Source: Bacteroidota bacterium (GTDB lineage: Bacteria; Bacteroidota; Bacteroidia; Bacteroidales; B39-G9). From it: 38,481 nt of DNA. The position numbers and the translations under genes are program-made. The notes beneath the pieces are model-generated. The model ran no database searches, was not told the DNA's origin, and worked only from the letters and a program-made list of their open reading frames with translations. Below, in pieces: positions 26,945 to 35,435 of this stretch. How positions within the stretch are numbered: position 1 is the stretch's first letter; each line of letters opens with the position of its first letter. The stretch lies in contig JADFUR010000028.1 in assembly GCA_015222055.1 (NCBI GenBank), positions 1-38,481 of the forward strand, given 5' to 3'.

Positions 26945-27520
26945 ATGTCGAGTAAAGAATCTTTGCACGGAATCGATAAAATAATTAAAGGGTGTGTTGC
27001 TGGCAACACTAAATATCAGGAATTGTTGTATAAACAATTTTCTGGAAAAATGTTCGCTGTTTGTTTAAGATATGCAAAAGATTACACTGAGGCTGAAGAT
27101 GTTTTGCAAGAAGGATTTATAAAGGTATTTGAAAAAATTAATCAGTTTAAATTTAAAGGTTCTTTTGAGGGGTGGATGAGAAGAGTTATTGTTAATACCG
27201 CTTTAGATAAATATCGAAAGCAAAATTTATTACATACAGTTGATGATATGAATGAATATTCGGAAAACTTTAATTACGACGAAGTTATCAGTAATATTAC
27301 TTCAAAAGATATTTTAAAATTAATTCAAGAACTTTCACCAAAATATAAAATGGTGTTTGTTTCTTATGCAATTGAAGGATATTCGCACAAAGAGATTAGT
27401 GAGATGTTAGGTATATCTATTGGTACATCAAAGTCAAATCTTTCAAGGGCTAGACATATTTTGCAAATTAAAATTAATAAGTATTTTAAAACCGATGATA
27501 AGATTAAATTTTTTAAATGA
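26945..27520 (+). CDS. RNA polymerase ECF-type sigma-70 factor
   Basis: Directs RNA polymerase to a stress or envelope regulon. The 191 residues have region 2 at ~23-92 (YAKDYTEAEDVLQEGFIKVF, then SFEGWMRRVIVNTALDKYR) and region 4 at ~130-180 (LSPKYKMVFVSYAIEGYSHK, EISEMLGISIGTSKSNLSRA). The lack of regions 1 and 3 is typical of ECF factors. Its last four bases (ATGA) overlap the start of the next gene, whose N-terminus looks anti-sigma-like, so the two are a probable sigma/anti-sigma pair made by coupled translation. The regulon cannot be identified from this window; the two flanking surface-protein genes are candidates only by proximity. Confidence 0.95.
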   Translation: MSSKESLHGIDKIIKGCVAGNTKYQELLYKQFSGKMFAVCLRYAKDYTEAEDVLQEGFIKVFEKINQFKFKGSFEGWMRRVIVNTALDKYRKQNLLHTVDDMNEYSENFNYDEVISNITSKDILKLIQELSPKYKMVFVSYAIEGYSHKEISEMLGISIGTSKSNLSRARHILQIKINKYFKTDDKIKFFK

Positions 27521-28911
27521 TTGATGATAAAAAAAATATTGATAAATTGTTTCATGATGCATTATTTGATGATGAGCATGATGTTCCAAATTATGTTTGG
27601 GATAACATTAAAGATGAATTGTTAGCAAAGAAAAGAAAGAGAGTACGAAATGTTTTGCGAAATATTGCAGCTTCAATTATTATATTGTTAACTTTTGCCG
27701 GAGGTTATTTTTTTACTGATTTATTCCCTACTGAAAAACAAAAATTTGTGCAAGCTGAAATACAAATAAAAAAAATTGATAAGAAGGCAGTAAAAAATAA
27801 TAAGAGTTCAGACAAGAAACTTAAGAGTTCAGACAAGAAAATGAATAAAGATTCTGATTCTCAATTTAGAAATAATTTAGCATTACAAAATAAAAGTCAA
27901 AACAAATCGTTTTTGGCAAACACAGAAAAGAGCCCATCACAGATTAATAATAAAAAAAACGAACAACTTGCTCAAAAGGTTATATTAACAAGCGTAGACG
28001 ATAATGAAAATTTTGACAAGCTACCTGTAAAAAGGGTGGCTAATTATGAAATAAATTATAAAAAATTAAAATTATTAGATGTAGATAATATTAAACTGGA
28101 AATTAATTTGGAAACGAATTTAGTTTCTGTTTACGGACAAGTTCCTATTTTAGATGTTGAACTTGAGAAAAAAAAGGAATCTCGTTGGTCTGTTGAAGGG
28201 CAATTTTCTCCTCTTTATGCGTTTAGAGAGGTAAATGAAGTTGATGAATTATATGAAGCAAGTGCAAACTCAAATATCAATAGTAGCAACAGTAAAGAAA
28301 AACCCATTTCAGCTTTTTCGGTGGGAGCAAATATCAAATATAAAATAAGTGATAGATTAAAGTTTCAAACAGGAATTTATTATTCAGAAACCGGACAAAT
28401 AACTAAAAATGCAATGCTTTTTTCCGAATCAATGTATAATGGAAAAGGAAACACATTTTTATTAAACACAAGCGTTGGAAATGTTATTGAAGCAACTAAA
28501 ACAGTCGTTCCTGTTAACAATGTAGATAATTTAGACTTTTCAAATTCAAAAATCTCTGATATAATACAAAATTTTGATTATCTGGAAATTCCTGCAATTA
28601 TTAAATACAAAATTATTGATAAAAAAATTGATGTTAATATACTTAGCGGTATGAACACCGGAATTTTGATTGGCAATAATGTTACCGTTAAAAATGATGA
28701 AGGTAAATTTAAGGTTGGCAAGACAACAGATATTAATTCAGTTATTTATTCGGGAATCTTTGGTGTAAATCTTGTATATCCGCTTTTTAAAAATTTTTCA
28801 TTCATAATTGAACCTACATTTAAGTATTCGTTAAAATCAATTAATAAATATAATTCTGTTTACCCATATTCATTTGCTGTCTTTTCGGGTATAAATTTTC
28901 AATTTCAGTAA
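27517..28911 (+). CDS. Anti-sigma-like, inner-membrane-anchored protein with C-terminal outer-membrane-barrel-like domain
   Basis: 464 residues. Residues ~1-45 (IDKLFHDALFDDEHDVPNYV, WDNIKDELLAKKRKR) look like the short cytoplasmic anti-sigma segment common after ECF factors in Bacteroidota. One helix (~48-66, IAASIIILLTFAGGYFF) follows a basic patch, giving N-in topology. Next is a charged Lys/Ser/Asn-rich linker (~70-215) with a tandem KSSDKK repeat, then ~220-464 with barrel-like strands (RWSVEGQFSPLYAF, FSVGANIKYKISDRLKFQTG, FDYLEIPAIIKYKIIDKKI, SGIFGVNLVYPLF, FAVFSGINFQF) of the PF13568 type. If both predictions hold, the protein would bridge inner and outer membranes and pass envelope state to the sigma factor. 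An alternative is a periplasmic, non-inserted beta-domain. Confidence 0.8.
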   Translation: MIDDKKNIDKLFHDALFDDEHDVPNYVWDNIKDELLAKKRKRVRNVLRNIAASIIILLTFAGGYFFTDLFPTEKQKFVQAEIQIKKIDKKAVKNNKSSDKKLKSSDKKMNKDSDSQFRNNLALQNKSQNKSFLANTEKSPSQINNKKNEQLAQKVILTSVDDNENFDKLPVKRVANYEINYKKLKLLDVDNIKLEINLETNLVSVYGQVPILDVELEKKKESRWSVEGQFSPLYAFREVNEVDELYEASANSNINSSNSKEKPISAFSVGANIKYKISDRLKFQTGIYYSETGQITKNAMLFSESMYNGKGNTFLLNTSVGNVIEATKTVVPVNNVDNLDFSNSKISDIIQNFDYLEIPAIIKYKIIDKKIDVNILSGMNTGILIGNNVTVKNDEGKFKVGKTTDINSVIYSGIFGVNLVYPLFKNFSFIIEPTFKYSLKSINKYNSVYPYSFAVFSGINFQFQ

Positions 28912-29234
28912 TTTTGTTTAATTTTTTAATGCTAATATAAAAGATTTTCGTGTTATCAAAAAATGCGTATTAAAGCCCTAAAACCATCGAAATATAAACA
29001 AGAGTTTCAACAATAGGAATTTTTGAAATTAAAAACACAATTGATGCTTTGGATATTTAATTTTTAAAGCCCATTAAAATTTTGAACTAAACTAATCTCC
29101 TGCTACAAAACGATTACATACTAAAGCATAAATTTTAATAATTTACACTAACAACGAATAAATAAAAATTTTTACTCATACAAAATTTTGTAAATTTATC
29201 CTAACAAAAAACTGTACCTAAAACAAGACCTTTT
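28912..29234. other. Intergenic region, nothing recognised
   Basis: AT-rich 323 bp with no gene. Only small symmetries are seen: TTTCAA...TTGAAA around 29008-29031 and a 14-base palindrome TACAAAATTTTGTA (29180-29193). It marks the left edge of the accessory island. Confidence 0.5.
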
Positions 29235-30526
29235 TTGCTACATATTAGTTATAACAAAAATCCAATTTTGCTTGCAGATTTTAAGCTAATAAATATTTTT
29301 TTGAACCTATATAGTTATGCTGAAAAGACTCGAGAAGATTTTTTAGAGGTTCTAAATAAGATTAAAAAACAAATTTGGGTTTCATATCATGTTGGACTTA
29401 AATATCAAAGGAGGAGATTAACAATTATTAGAAACGAAAAAACTGTTTTTAATAAAATTGATGACAGTTTAACAAAAATAGAAAAAGTTTTTAGTGGAGA
29501 TATTGAGCAATTAAGCTTAGAAAGAAGATTTCCAGAACTTCATGAAAACACAAAAAAATTACAGAAAGAGATTTTGAAACTAATTAGTAATTATAAAAAA
29601 TCATTAACCCAATGGGATAATAAGCAACCATGTGTTAGGTCTCACGATAAAATTAGAGAAAAACTTAACGTGTTATTAGAAAGTAAGGTTGGTTTAAAAC
29701 CTAAAAACCAAGAAGAAATTGATATAATTTAAAAAGAAGGAGAGGAAAGGTATAAAAATCAAATTCCTTCTGGATATCAAGATTCTACTAAGGATAAAGA
29801 TGATAAATCATCATTTACTTATGATAATATTAGGTATGAAAGACAGTTCGGTGATTTAATTTTATGGAATCAAATAATTAATAAAGCTAAAGAGAATAAA
29901 ATAGAGAATGTGATTTTTGTAACAGATGATGCCAAAAAGATTGGTGGTATATTATTAATTCGAGAGGAAAAAAAATAATTGGTTCGCATGCTAATTTACA
30001 ATCAGAAATTTATACTAAATCAGCAATAAACCTTTTTCACATATATAGTACATCCTCATTTTTAGAGGAAGGGAAACGAACGCTTGAATTGGGAATAAGT
30101 GATAGCTCAATCGACGAAATAGACAATCTCTATAAAATTAAATTATTTGAAAGATTGCAAAAGGAGTTATTTAAGAAAGATGAAATAGAAAAATTAGATA
30201 ATTACAAGCAATTTATTTCAAATATTAATTTAAGTAATAAAATTTTAAATTCTGACGAAGATAATCATAACTTCTACAAATGGAATTTTAAAAGCGAGGA
30301 TAACGATTTGTTCAAGGAATTTATAAAGAAACATGATAAAATAAATTCAGAAAAGAGAAATAAAAATTTTCATCAATTGTATTTTAATAAAAAAGTGCCA
30401 GAATGTTTTGAAGATAATGTTGAGAAATCCGAGTTTTTTAAGAAATATTTCAAAAGTCATGAAAAAGAACATGATCTTGAAGCCTTTTATAAATTTTTAG
30501 AATTAATTAAGAAAAATTGCAAGTAA
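29235..30526 (+). pseudogene. Broken PIN-like domain gene (PIN_8 / DUF4935 family)
   Basis: One ancestral gene now split. The first piece (29235-29732, no ATG, only a TTG) has FLNLYSYAEKTREDFLEVL and QIWVSYHVGLKYQRRRL, typical of PIN_8 nucleases, but the expected Asp-Thr of the D-T-N active-site motif is missing (reads LINIFLNLY). An in-frame TAA at 29730 stops it. The frame then continues KEGEERYKNQIPSGYQDST and RQFGDLILWNQIINKAKENK, VIFVTDDAK. A one-base loss in the A run at 29934-29938 then shifts the frame; restoring one A gives TDDAKKDWWYIINSRGKKII and IGSHANLQSEIYTKSAINLF, which joins directly to the last piece (to 30526, Lys/Asp/Glu-rich). At least three lesions make it non-functional. 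The intact family acts as a ribonuclease-like effector, often in defence islands. Confidence 0.85.
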
Positions 30527-30583
30527 TTCCTATTGATAAAACGCGGTCATAAACCCCAGCTACAACTCTTTTTTACCTGAAGA

Positions 30584-30705
30584 TTTTTTTTTATAGTATT
30601 CAATATTTTTTAGTAAACACTTAAGATCTTACAAACCAAATAATTTTTTACCCAATAATATTTTATAATTATTTTTTGCTATGCCTCAATTTGTAATTGA
30701 TGGGG
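30584..30705. repeat. Long direct repeat, left copy, flanking the ATPase-RloB pair
   Basis: 122 bp repeated in the same orientation at 33028-33150. By eye only ~6 substitutions and one single-base indel separate them (~95% identity). It begins with nine Ts, contains the 10-base palindrome TAAGATCTTA, and ends in TGTAATTGATG. It is unrelated to the repeat around the R-M genes. Confidence 0.92.
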
Positions 30706-30854
30706 AAGCAACTTTTAATAACTTGTGTGTAGCTCGATTTTTTTAATTGTTTTTCCATCAAAATAAGTCTTGTTTCTGAATAAATTACAAATAAAATACG
30801 GAGATTTTTAGCGAACTGCTGTTAGTAATAATACAAAAAAAACATCGACACAAA

Positions 30855-30885
30855 TTGAATAATTTAATTCTTATTTATATATTTG
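30855..30885 (+). promoter_or_regulatory. Candidate Bacteroidota promoter of the ATPase-RloB operon
   Basis: TATATTTG at 30878-30885 fits the -7 consensus TAnnTTTG, with a TTG at 30855-30857 about 20 bp upstream as a weak -33 element. It lies 32 bp before the ATPase ATG and inside the repeat-bounded unit, so the cassette carries its own promoter. Confidence 0.5.
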
Positions 30886-30917
30886 TAAAATAATTGCAAA
30901 TATTAAAATAAGATAAA

Positions 30918-32219
30918 ATGATTATTCAAGAATTTAGTTTTGGAAATTTTAGGTCGTTTAAGGATATTCAAACCTTAAATCTTTCGTCAGCTAAAATCAA
31001 GTCAAAATATGAATCAATTGATAACAATAATATTATTAAGGATTCAAAATATAAAGATGCTTCATTTCTAAAATCAAAAGCAATTTACGGAGCCAATGCA
31101 TGTGGAAAAAGTAATGTTGTAAAAGCGTTTGTTACATTTATTCGAATTATTCGGCAATCTGTTAAGGATGAGGAGATTTTAAATCTTGTTGAACCCTTTA
31201 GACTTTCAACAGAAACAGAGAACGAACCAAGTTTTTTTCAATTGATTTTTTGGATTGATAATGTTAGATATAGATATGGCTTTGAATTGGACAATGAAAA
31301 GATTTATGCAGAATGGCTTTATGCAAAGCCTGGAGAAAGAGAGTTAGCTTATTTTATTCGAGATAATCAAAAAATTATTGAAATTGATAAAACTAATTTT
31401 AGTGAAGGTAACAAACTTGTTAGTCTATTTGGTGATTATACGTCTGATAATGAAATTTTTAGAAATAATTCTTTATTGCTTTCTTCCATTTCATCATTAG
31501 GTTTTGGGAAGTTGTCAAAACAAATAATCGAGAACATTGCATCTATTATTGTAATTAATGGTCTAGGTCACAGTGGTCTTTTCTCATTTGCTCTTGATTC
31601 ATTAAGTGACGAAAAAAGAAAAAAATATATTGTTAATTTTTTGAAAAACGGTGATACAGGGATTGAAAATATTGACACTTTTGACATTCCATCTGAAGAT
31701 TCTTTAAAGGATTCTGAAACAGAGAAAAATAAAAAAACAAAAATAGTTGTATCGACTAGAAAAAAGTATAATGAAAATTTAGAATTTTCTAAAGAAGAAT
31801 CTTTCCCTTTTCGAATGATGGAATCTGAGGGAACTTTAAAATTATTTGAACTTAGTCCTTTTATTTTTGAAGCACTGAAAGAAAATAGACCACTGATTAT
31901 TGATGAATTTGATGCGAGGTTTCATCCTTTGCTAACAAAAAAAATTATTGAATTATTTAATTCAAATAAAAACGGGAGTTCCCAATTAATTTTCACAACT
32001 CATGATACAAATTTGTTGTCAGCGGATTTACTAAGAAGGGATCAGATAGAATTTGTAGAAAAGGATAAATACGGAGCTAGTCATTTATACTCTTTGGTTA
32101 AATTTAAAGGAATTAGAAATACCGATTCTTTTGAAAAAGATTATATAAATGGCAAGTATGGGGCAATTCCATTCTTAGGTGATTTTGAGAACCTTTTAAA
32201 CTTTGAAGATAATGCCTAA
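30918..32219 (+). CDS. AAA/ABC-type ATPase (AAA_15/RloA-like) of a defence pair
   Basis: ATPase of the OLD/AAA_15 group, 433 residues from ATG. N-terminal MIIQEFSFGNFRSFKDIQTL is the family's typical opening. Walker A is GANACGKS (58-65), with Ala-Cys in the variable part. Walker B is RPLIIDEFDARFHPLLTKKI, then the switch FTTHDTNLLSADLLRRDQI and the C-terminal YINGKYGAIPFLGDF common to RloA-like proteins. It is translationally coupled to the RloB-like gene (8-bp overlap). Comparable ATPase + TOPRIM/RloB pairs (RloAB, AbiL, and the related PARIS logic) act as abortive-infection systems, in which the ATPase senses phage and releases or activates the partner. That role is inferred from family and context. 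Confidence 0.92.
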   Translation: MIIQEFSFGNFRSFKDIQTLNLSSAKIKSKYESIDNNNIIKDSKYKDASFLKSKAIYGANACGKSNVVKAFVTFIRIIRQSVKDEEILNLVEPFRLSTETENEPSFFQLIFWIDNVRYRYGFELDNEKIYAEWLYAKPGERELAYFIRDNQKIIEIDKTNFSEGNKLVSLFGDYTSDNEIFRNNSLLLSSISSLGFGKLSKQIIENIASIIVINGLGHSGLFSFALDSLSDEKRKKYIVNFLKNGDTGIENIDTFDIPSEDSLKDSETEKNKKTKIVVSTRKKYNENLEFSKEESFPFRMMESEGTLKLFELSPFIFEALKENRPLIIDEFDARFHPLLTKKIIELFNSNKNGSSQLIFTTHDTNLLSADLLRRDQIEFVEKDKYGASHLYSLVKFKGIRNTDSFEKDYINGKYGAIPFLGDFENLLNFEDNA

Positions 32220-32904
32220 GAAAACGAAAGCCATAAAATTTACCGATAAAAGAGCACAAAAAGCTTGGTTAAAGAAAGTTAGACCTTCGGAATATGAAAT
32301 AGAGGTGAAAGAACCAAACAAGACCATTTTAATTGTTGGAGAAGGTCAAAGTGAAAAGTTATATTTTGAATCTTTTCCTGTATTAACATTAACTGTGGAA
32401 GCTATCGACCTAGAAGGACAAAGTAAACTTAAGTTGATAGAAATGACCGAAAATATAATTTCAAATAGCAAAAAAAAATACGATGAAGTATGGTGTGTCT
32501 TTGATATGGATGTAAAGAAAAGAGAAAAAGAATTTGCAGATTTTGATAATGCAATAAAAAGTGGGAAAGCTAAAGGTTACAATATTGCTTATTCAAATGA
32601 TGCTTTTGAATTGTGGTTCTATTTACATTACAATTTTACAGACCAAGCAAACCATCGTAAATTTTATTATAAAGCATTGGGCGATTTATGGAATTGTAAT
32701 TATGAGAAAACAGGAAAGTCATATGAATTCTGTCAAAATTTATATAAGAGACTAATATTTGATAAAAATGCTTCTCAGAAAGAAGCTATAAAACGAGCAA
32801 CCAAACTTTATGAGTCCCAATCTCAATTGGACTATCATAAACAAAATCCAGTTACATTGGTGCATGAACTTGTTAAATTTCTTAATGATAATTCAAGAAA
32901 ATGA
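32212..32904 (+). CDS. RloB-family TOPRIM-like nuclease partner
   Basis: 230 residues from the ATG at 32212, which overlaps the ATPase stop by 8 bp; a TTG nine bases upstream is less likely. RloB signatures: TILIVGEGQSEKLYFESFP with the acidic residue E44 and a second Glu at 48, the DxD motif VWCVFDMDV (D98, D100), NDAFELWFYLHYNF, and the C-terminal NPVTLVHELVKFL. The Glu plus DxD pattern corresponds to a TOPRIM metal site, so nuclease activity is expected (RNA or DNA unknown). Likely the effector of the pair, held in check or delivered by the ATPase. The right copy of the direct repeat begins 124 bp after its stop. Confidence 0.9.
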   Translation: MPKKTKAIKFTDKRAQKAWLKKVRPSEYEIEVKEPNKTILIVGEGQSEKLYFESFPVLTLTVEAIDLEGQSKLKLIEMTENIISNSKKKYDEVWCVFDMDVKKREKEFADFDNAIKSGKAKGYNIAYSNDAFELWFYLHYNFTDQANHRKFYYKALGDLWNCNYEKTGKSYEFCQNLYKRLIFDKNASQKEAIKRATKLYESQSQLDYHKQNPVTLVHELVKFLNDNSRK

Positions 32905-33027
32905 AAGTTCTATTGCCAACATCGGGTCACAAAACATGCTGTCTTTTGTTAATTTGCGAGTTTTTTAATACCTTAAAATTTTATTAGCGAGTTACAAACA
33001 GGGCGAAATTCCGCATAATTTCACATG

Positions 33028-33150
33028 TTTTTTTTTATAGTATTCAATATTTTTTAGTAAACACTTAAGATCTTACAAACCAAATAATTTTTTTAACCAA
33101 TAATATTTTATAATTATTTTTTGCTATGCCTCACCTTGTAATTGATGTGG
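33028..33150. repeat. Long direct repeat, right copy, flanking the ATPase-RloB pair
   Basis: Second copy of 30584-30705, same orientation, downstream of the rloB-like gene. One copy plus the intervening 2.3 kb equals a complete two-gene unit with its own promoter. Confidence 0.92.
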
Positions 33151-33206
33151 CAACGGAGAACTTACTTCAATAATAAAAAAAATGATTTCTTAAAATCATA
33201 AAAACC

Positions 33207-33236
33207 AAAAGGTCGTTGAATTACCAACGACCTTTT
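33207..33236. terminator. Strong hairpin, terminator-like in both directions
   Basis: Perfect 12-bp stem AAAAGGTCGTTG (33207-33218), loop AATTAC, CAACGACCTTTT (33225-33236) followed by T. No intact gene ends just upstream except the RloB-like gene 300 bp away, with the repeat between. It may terminate the defence transcript or be left from a lost gene. Confidence 0.75.
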
Positions 33237-33368
33237 TCGAGTAATAAAAAACGCTGTATCAAAACGTTTAAGAAAAGTAAAGATACAAAAAAAAAATTAA
33301 ATAAAAAAATTTTTGTGAGAACAACGACTTTTAAATGAGATTTTTAATTCAAATAAAATTAAAGTTAA

Positions 33369-33775
33369 CTCGGAAAATTTATTAATTTTTTACGATTAAG
33401 TAATACCAATTGGAATATTGGAAGAGAATCGGTTATCTCTGAAACGATAAAATTTTTTGGCATAAACGACTTCGGAAATAATATGTATCCTTCAATAAAT
33501 AAGAGTAAAAACGAAATGTTATTTTGTAGAGATAGAAACGATACCGTTTTTAATATTTATTCTGCCATTTATAAAAGACGATATAATCGTTTTTACGTCA
33601 AACCGAGAGAGCGGAATTGTACTACTCTTGTTTTGAAAATGGTTCGTGGACTGTAGCCGAATTTTTTGGAAATAACATAAACTCGGAATATGATGATTAC
33701 AGGCCGATTATTTTTGAAATGCTCGGATATTATCTGATGATATTCTCATCCAATCGACCCAGAGGAAAAGTGTGA
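33369..33775 (+). pseudogene. Decayed unidentified coding sequence in two frames
   Basis: An open stretch without a plausible start (33369-33656) reads ESVISETIKFFGINDFGNNM and IYSAIYKRRYNRFYV. A one-base shift continues in another frame (33608-33775) as ELYYSCFENGSWTVAEFFGN, YDDYRPIIFEMLGYYLMIF, then TGA. Both halves use protein-like codons and share a F-F-G-[IN]-N motif (KFFGIN, EFFGNN). I do not recognise the family. It is most likely a frameshifted remnant. Confidence 0.45.
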
Positions 33776-34319
33776 ATATTACCGAAATAATAAAACAATC
33801 AGCCCATAACCTAAGAAATATAAAAGTACTCTAGAGCAAGGTTTTCTAAGGCTTTTAAACTAAAGGAGGTGGATTTTTGATATTTAAAAAAGCAGTGTGT
33901 GAAGCTAAAATATAGAAATTGGCACGCATACACTTTTTTATTCATTTGCGACTCAAATACATCGTGATTTAAAAGTCGCTTGTGACAAACCATCTGCATA
34001 CGATTTAAAAGCACAGCAATGTAGATTAAATCATTTTGTATAGGAGTATAATCATATAAAATTAACTCAAAACGGAGCTATTAGATGAAAGTCATATTAT
34101 TGAGTATATTTAACAATCGCTTTGAAAGGCAAATGCCTGATTATTGAGGATTTATCTAATAATATTTGGAAATTATTTTATAAAATCGTATATTTAAAAT
34201 GTTTTGAAAGAAATGAATTAATAAACAAATAAACAAAGAGAAATCAATAAGCTTAGAAACTAATTTAGTGTAAAGTCTAATCTTTTTTTTTTGTAAACGA
34301 TGTTTATTAACGAACATAT
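33776..34319. other. Non-coding, decayed-looking region
   Basis: No gene can be supported. A short minus-strand open frame at 33811-34014 has no recognisable features. The stretch lies between two clear gene remnants, so degenerate mobile or cassette DNA is likely. Confidence 0.4.
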
Positions 34320-34670
34320 TCTAAAGTAATTTGGCTCCAAATTGAAATCAGACAATGGTTCTTGTTATATATTTAATGAATTAGCTAACTATATTGAAGA
34401 TAAAAACGAAAAATGTATGAGGCACCTTTGCACCAACAAATTTAAGGGTAAATAGCGTTAATCGTTATTATTACTATAGTTCTGTTCAATTGGAACAGAA
34501 ATTAAAGGAATATGTTGAGTATTATAATTATTATCAGAATCAAGAATCTATCAATAATGTTACTCTTGAGGATGTTTATTTTTGCACTTCTGAAAGAAAA
34601 ATAAATAGTTGAATTTTGATCACAGAGCTTTAAATGCTAGAAAAAGAACAGCTTTAAAAAATTAATGTAA
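34320..34670 (+). pseudogene. Remnant of an IS3-family transposase (integrase core, C-terminal half)
   Basis: 34342 onward reads LKSDNGSCYIFNELANYIED, matching the SDNG block with the second catalytic Asp of the rve/DDE domain. After a frameshift near 34420 it continues GTFAPTNLRVNSVNRYYYYS and QLEQKLKEYVEYYNYYQNQE, SINNVTLEDVYFCTSE, which matches the family end (E-Y-Y-N...ESLNNVTPADVYFG). A stop lies at 34610-34612. A further piece (NFDHRALNARKRTALKN) follows in another frame. The N-terminal half, the orfA-type HTH and any inverted repeats are not found, so it is an old fragment. Confidence 0.8.
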
Positions 34671-34763
34671 TTTAGTAATATCTATCAAAAAAATGGATTC
34701 TAAAAGTTCATTTTTATCTGAGTAAATAGAGTATTGCATATATAAATTCATAACATTAATCAT

Positions 34764-35435
34764 ATGGGCGAATTAGAAAAGGAACAAGAATATTTACTGG
34801 AAACTATTATTAATGCAGAGAAAAAAAATGCAACAGACACTATTTTAAATTGGGCAGAGAAAACAAGTTTTAAAAATGCATTTTCAGAATTATTAGAACC
34901 TGTTTTAAGTAAGCTTGGAGACCTTTGGTTTAGGAATGAGTTATCTTTAGCTCAAGCCTTTCTTGCTGGCAAAGTGGCAGAAGATATTTTTAATATTGCG
35001 TCAAAGAGTGATGAGCTTTCTTTAGACTTAGCCAACCCAAAAGGAACAGCTGTAATAGGCAATATTGAGGATGACTTTCATTCATTTGGACGAAAATTGG
35101 TTGTTATTTTTTTGAGACTTGATGGTTGGAAAGTGTATGATTTAGGAAATGATGTTTTGCCAAAAGAATTTGTTGATAAAGCAGTTCAAACAAATGCAAG
35201 AGTAATTGGTGTTTCTGCTATGATATACAATACGGCCATCAGTATTATCGGTGTACGAAAAGAAATTGACAAACGTAATTTAACGGGCAAAATTCAACTT
35301 TGTGTGGGTGGTGCTGTTTTTAATGTGAGGACAAACCTTGTTCAGGAAGTAGGAGCCGATGGCACTGCCGACAATGCAATAAAAACTCCGGAATTATTTA
35401 ATAAGCTTCAACAAAAATCATTTAAATATGAATAA
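34764..35435 (+). CDS. Corrinoid (cobalamin-binding) protein of the methyltransferase type
   Basis: Small B12 carrier of 223 residues. Residues ~5-85 form the helical cap (B12-binding_2 type; FSELLEPVLSKLGDLWFRNE, LSLAQAFLAGKVAEDIF). Residues ~93-215 are the Rossmann-like B12 domain with the base-off/His-on motif D104-F-H106-S-F-G109, IGVSAMIYNT and LCVGGAVFNV. In methylotrophic pathways such proteins shuttle a methyl group between a substrate-specific methyltransferase and an MtaA-type enzyme. In regulators the same module senses cobalamin or light. Its stop overlaps the next ATG by 8 bp, coupling it to a UroD/MtaA-like protein, an expected partner. Confidence 0.92.
   Translation: MGELEKEQEYLLETIINAEKKNATDTILNWAEKTSFKNAFSELLEPVLSKLGDLWFRNELSLAQAFLAGKVAEDIFNIASKSDELSLDLANPKGTAVIGNIEDDFHSFGRKLVVIFLRLDGWKVYDLGNDVLPKEFVDKAVQTNARVIGVSAMIYNTAISIIGVRKEIDKRNLTGKIQLCVGGAVFNVRTNLVQEVGADGTADNAIKTPELFNKLQQKSFKYE

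Noticed and set aside
29235-30526. Two separate hypothetical genes at 29235-29732 and 30089-30526
   Set aside because: The sequence between them, read through one stop and one single-base frameshift, joins them into one recognisable PIN_8-type protein; both have only TTG starts.
30918-32904. Retron or reverse-transcriptase-linked defence system
   Set aside because: The ATPase and TOPRIM-like pair lacks a reverse transcriptase or structured msr/msd RNA; RloAB-type is the simpler reading.
33811-34014. Small minus-strand gene of 67 residues
   Set aside because: No recognisable motif, low-complexity aromatic composition, and it sits in a decayed region; chance open frame is likely.
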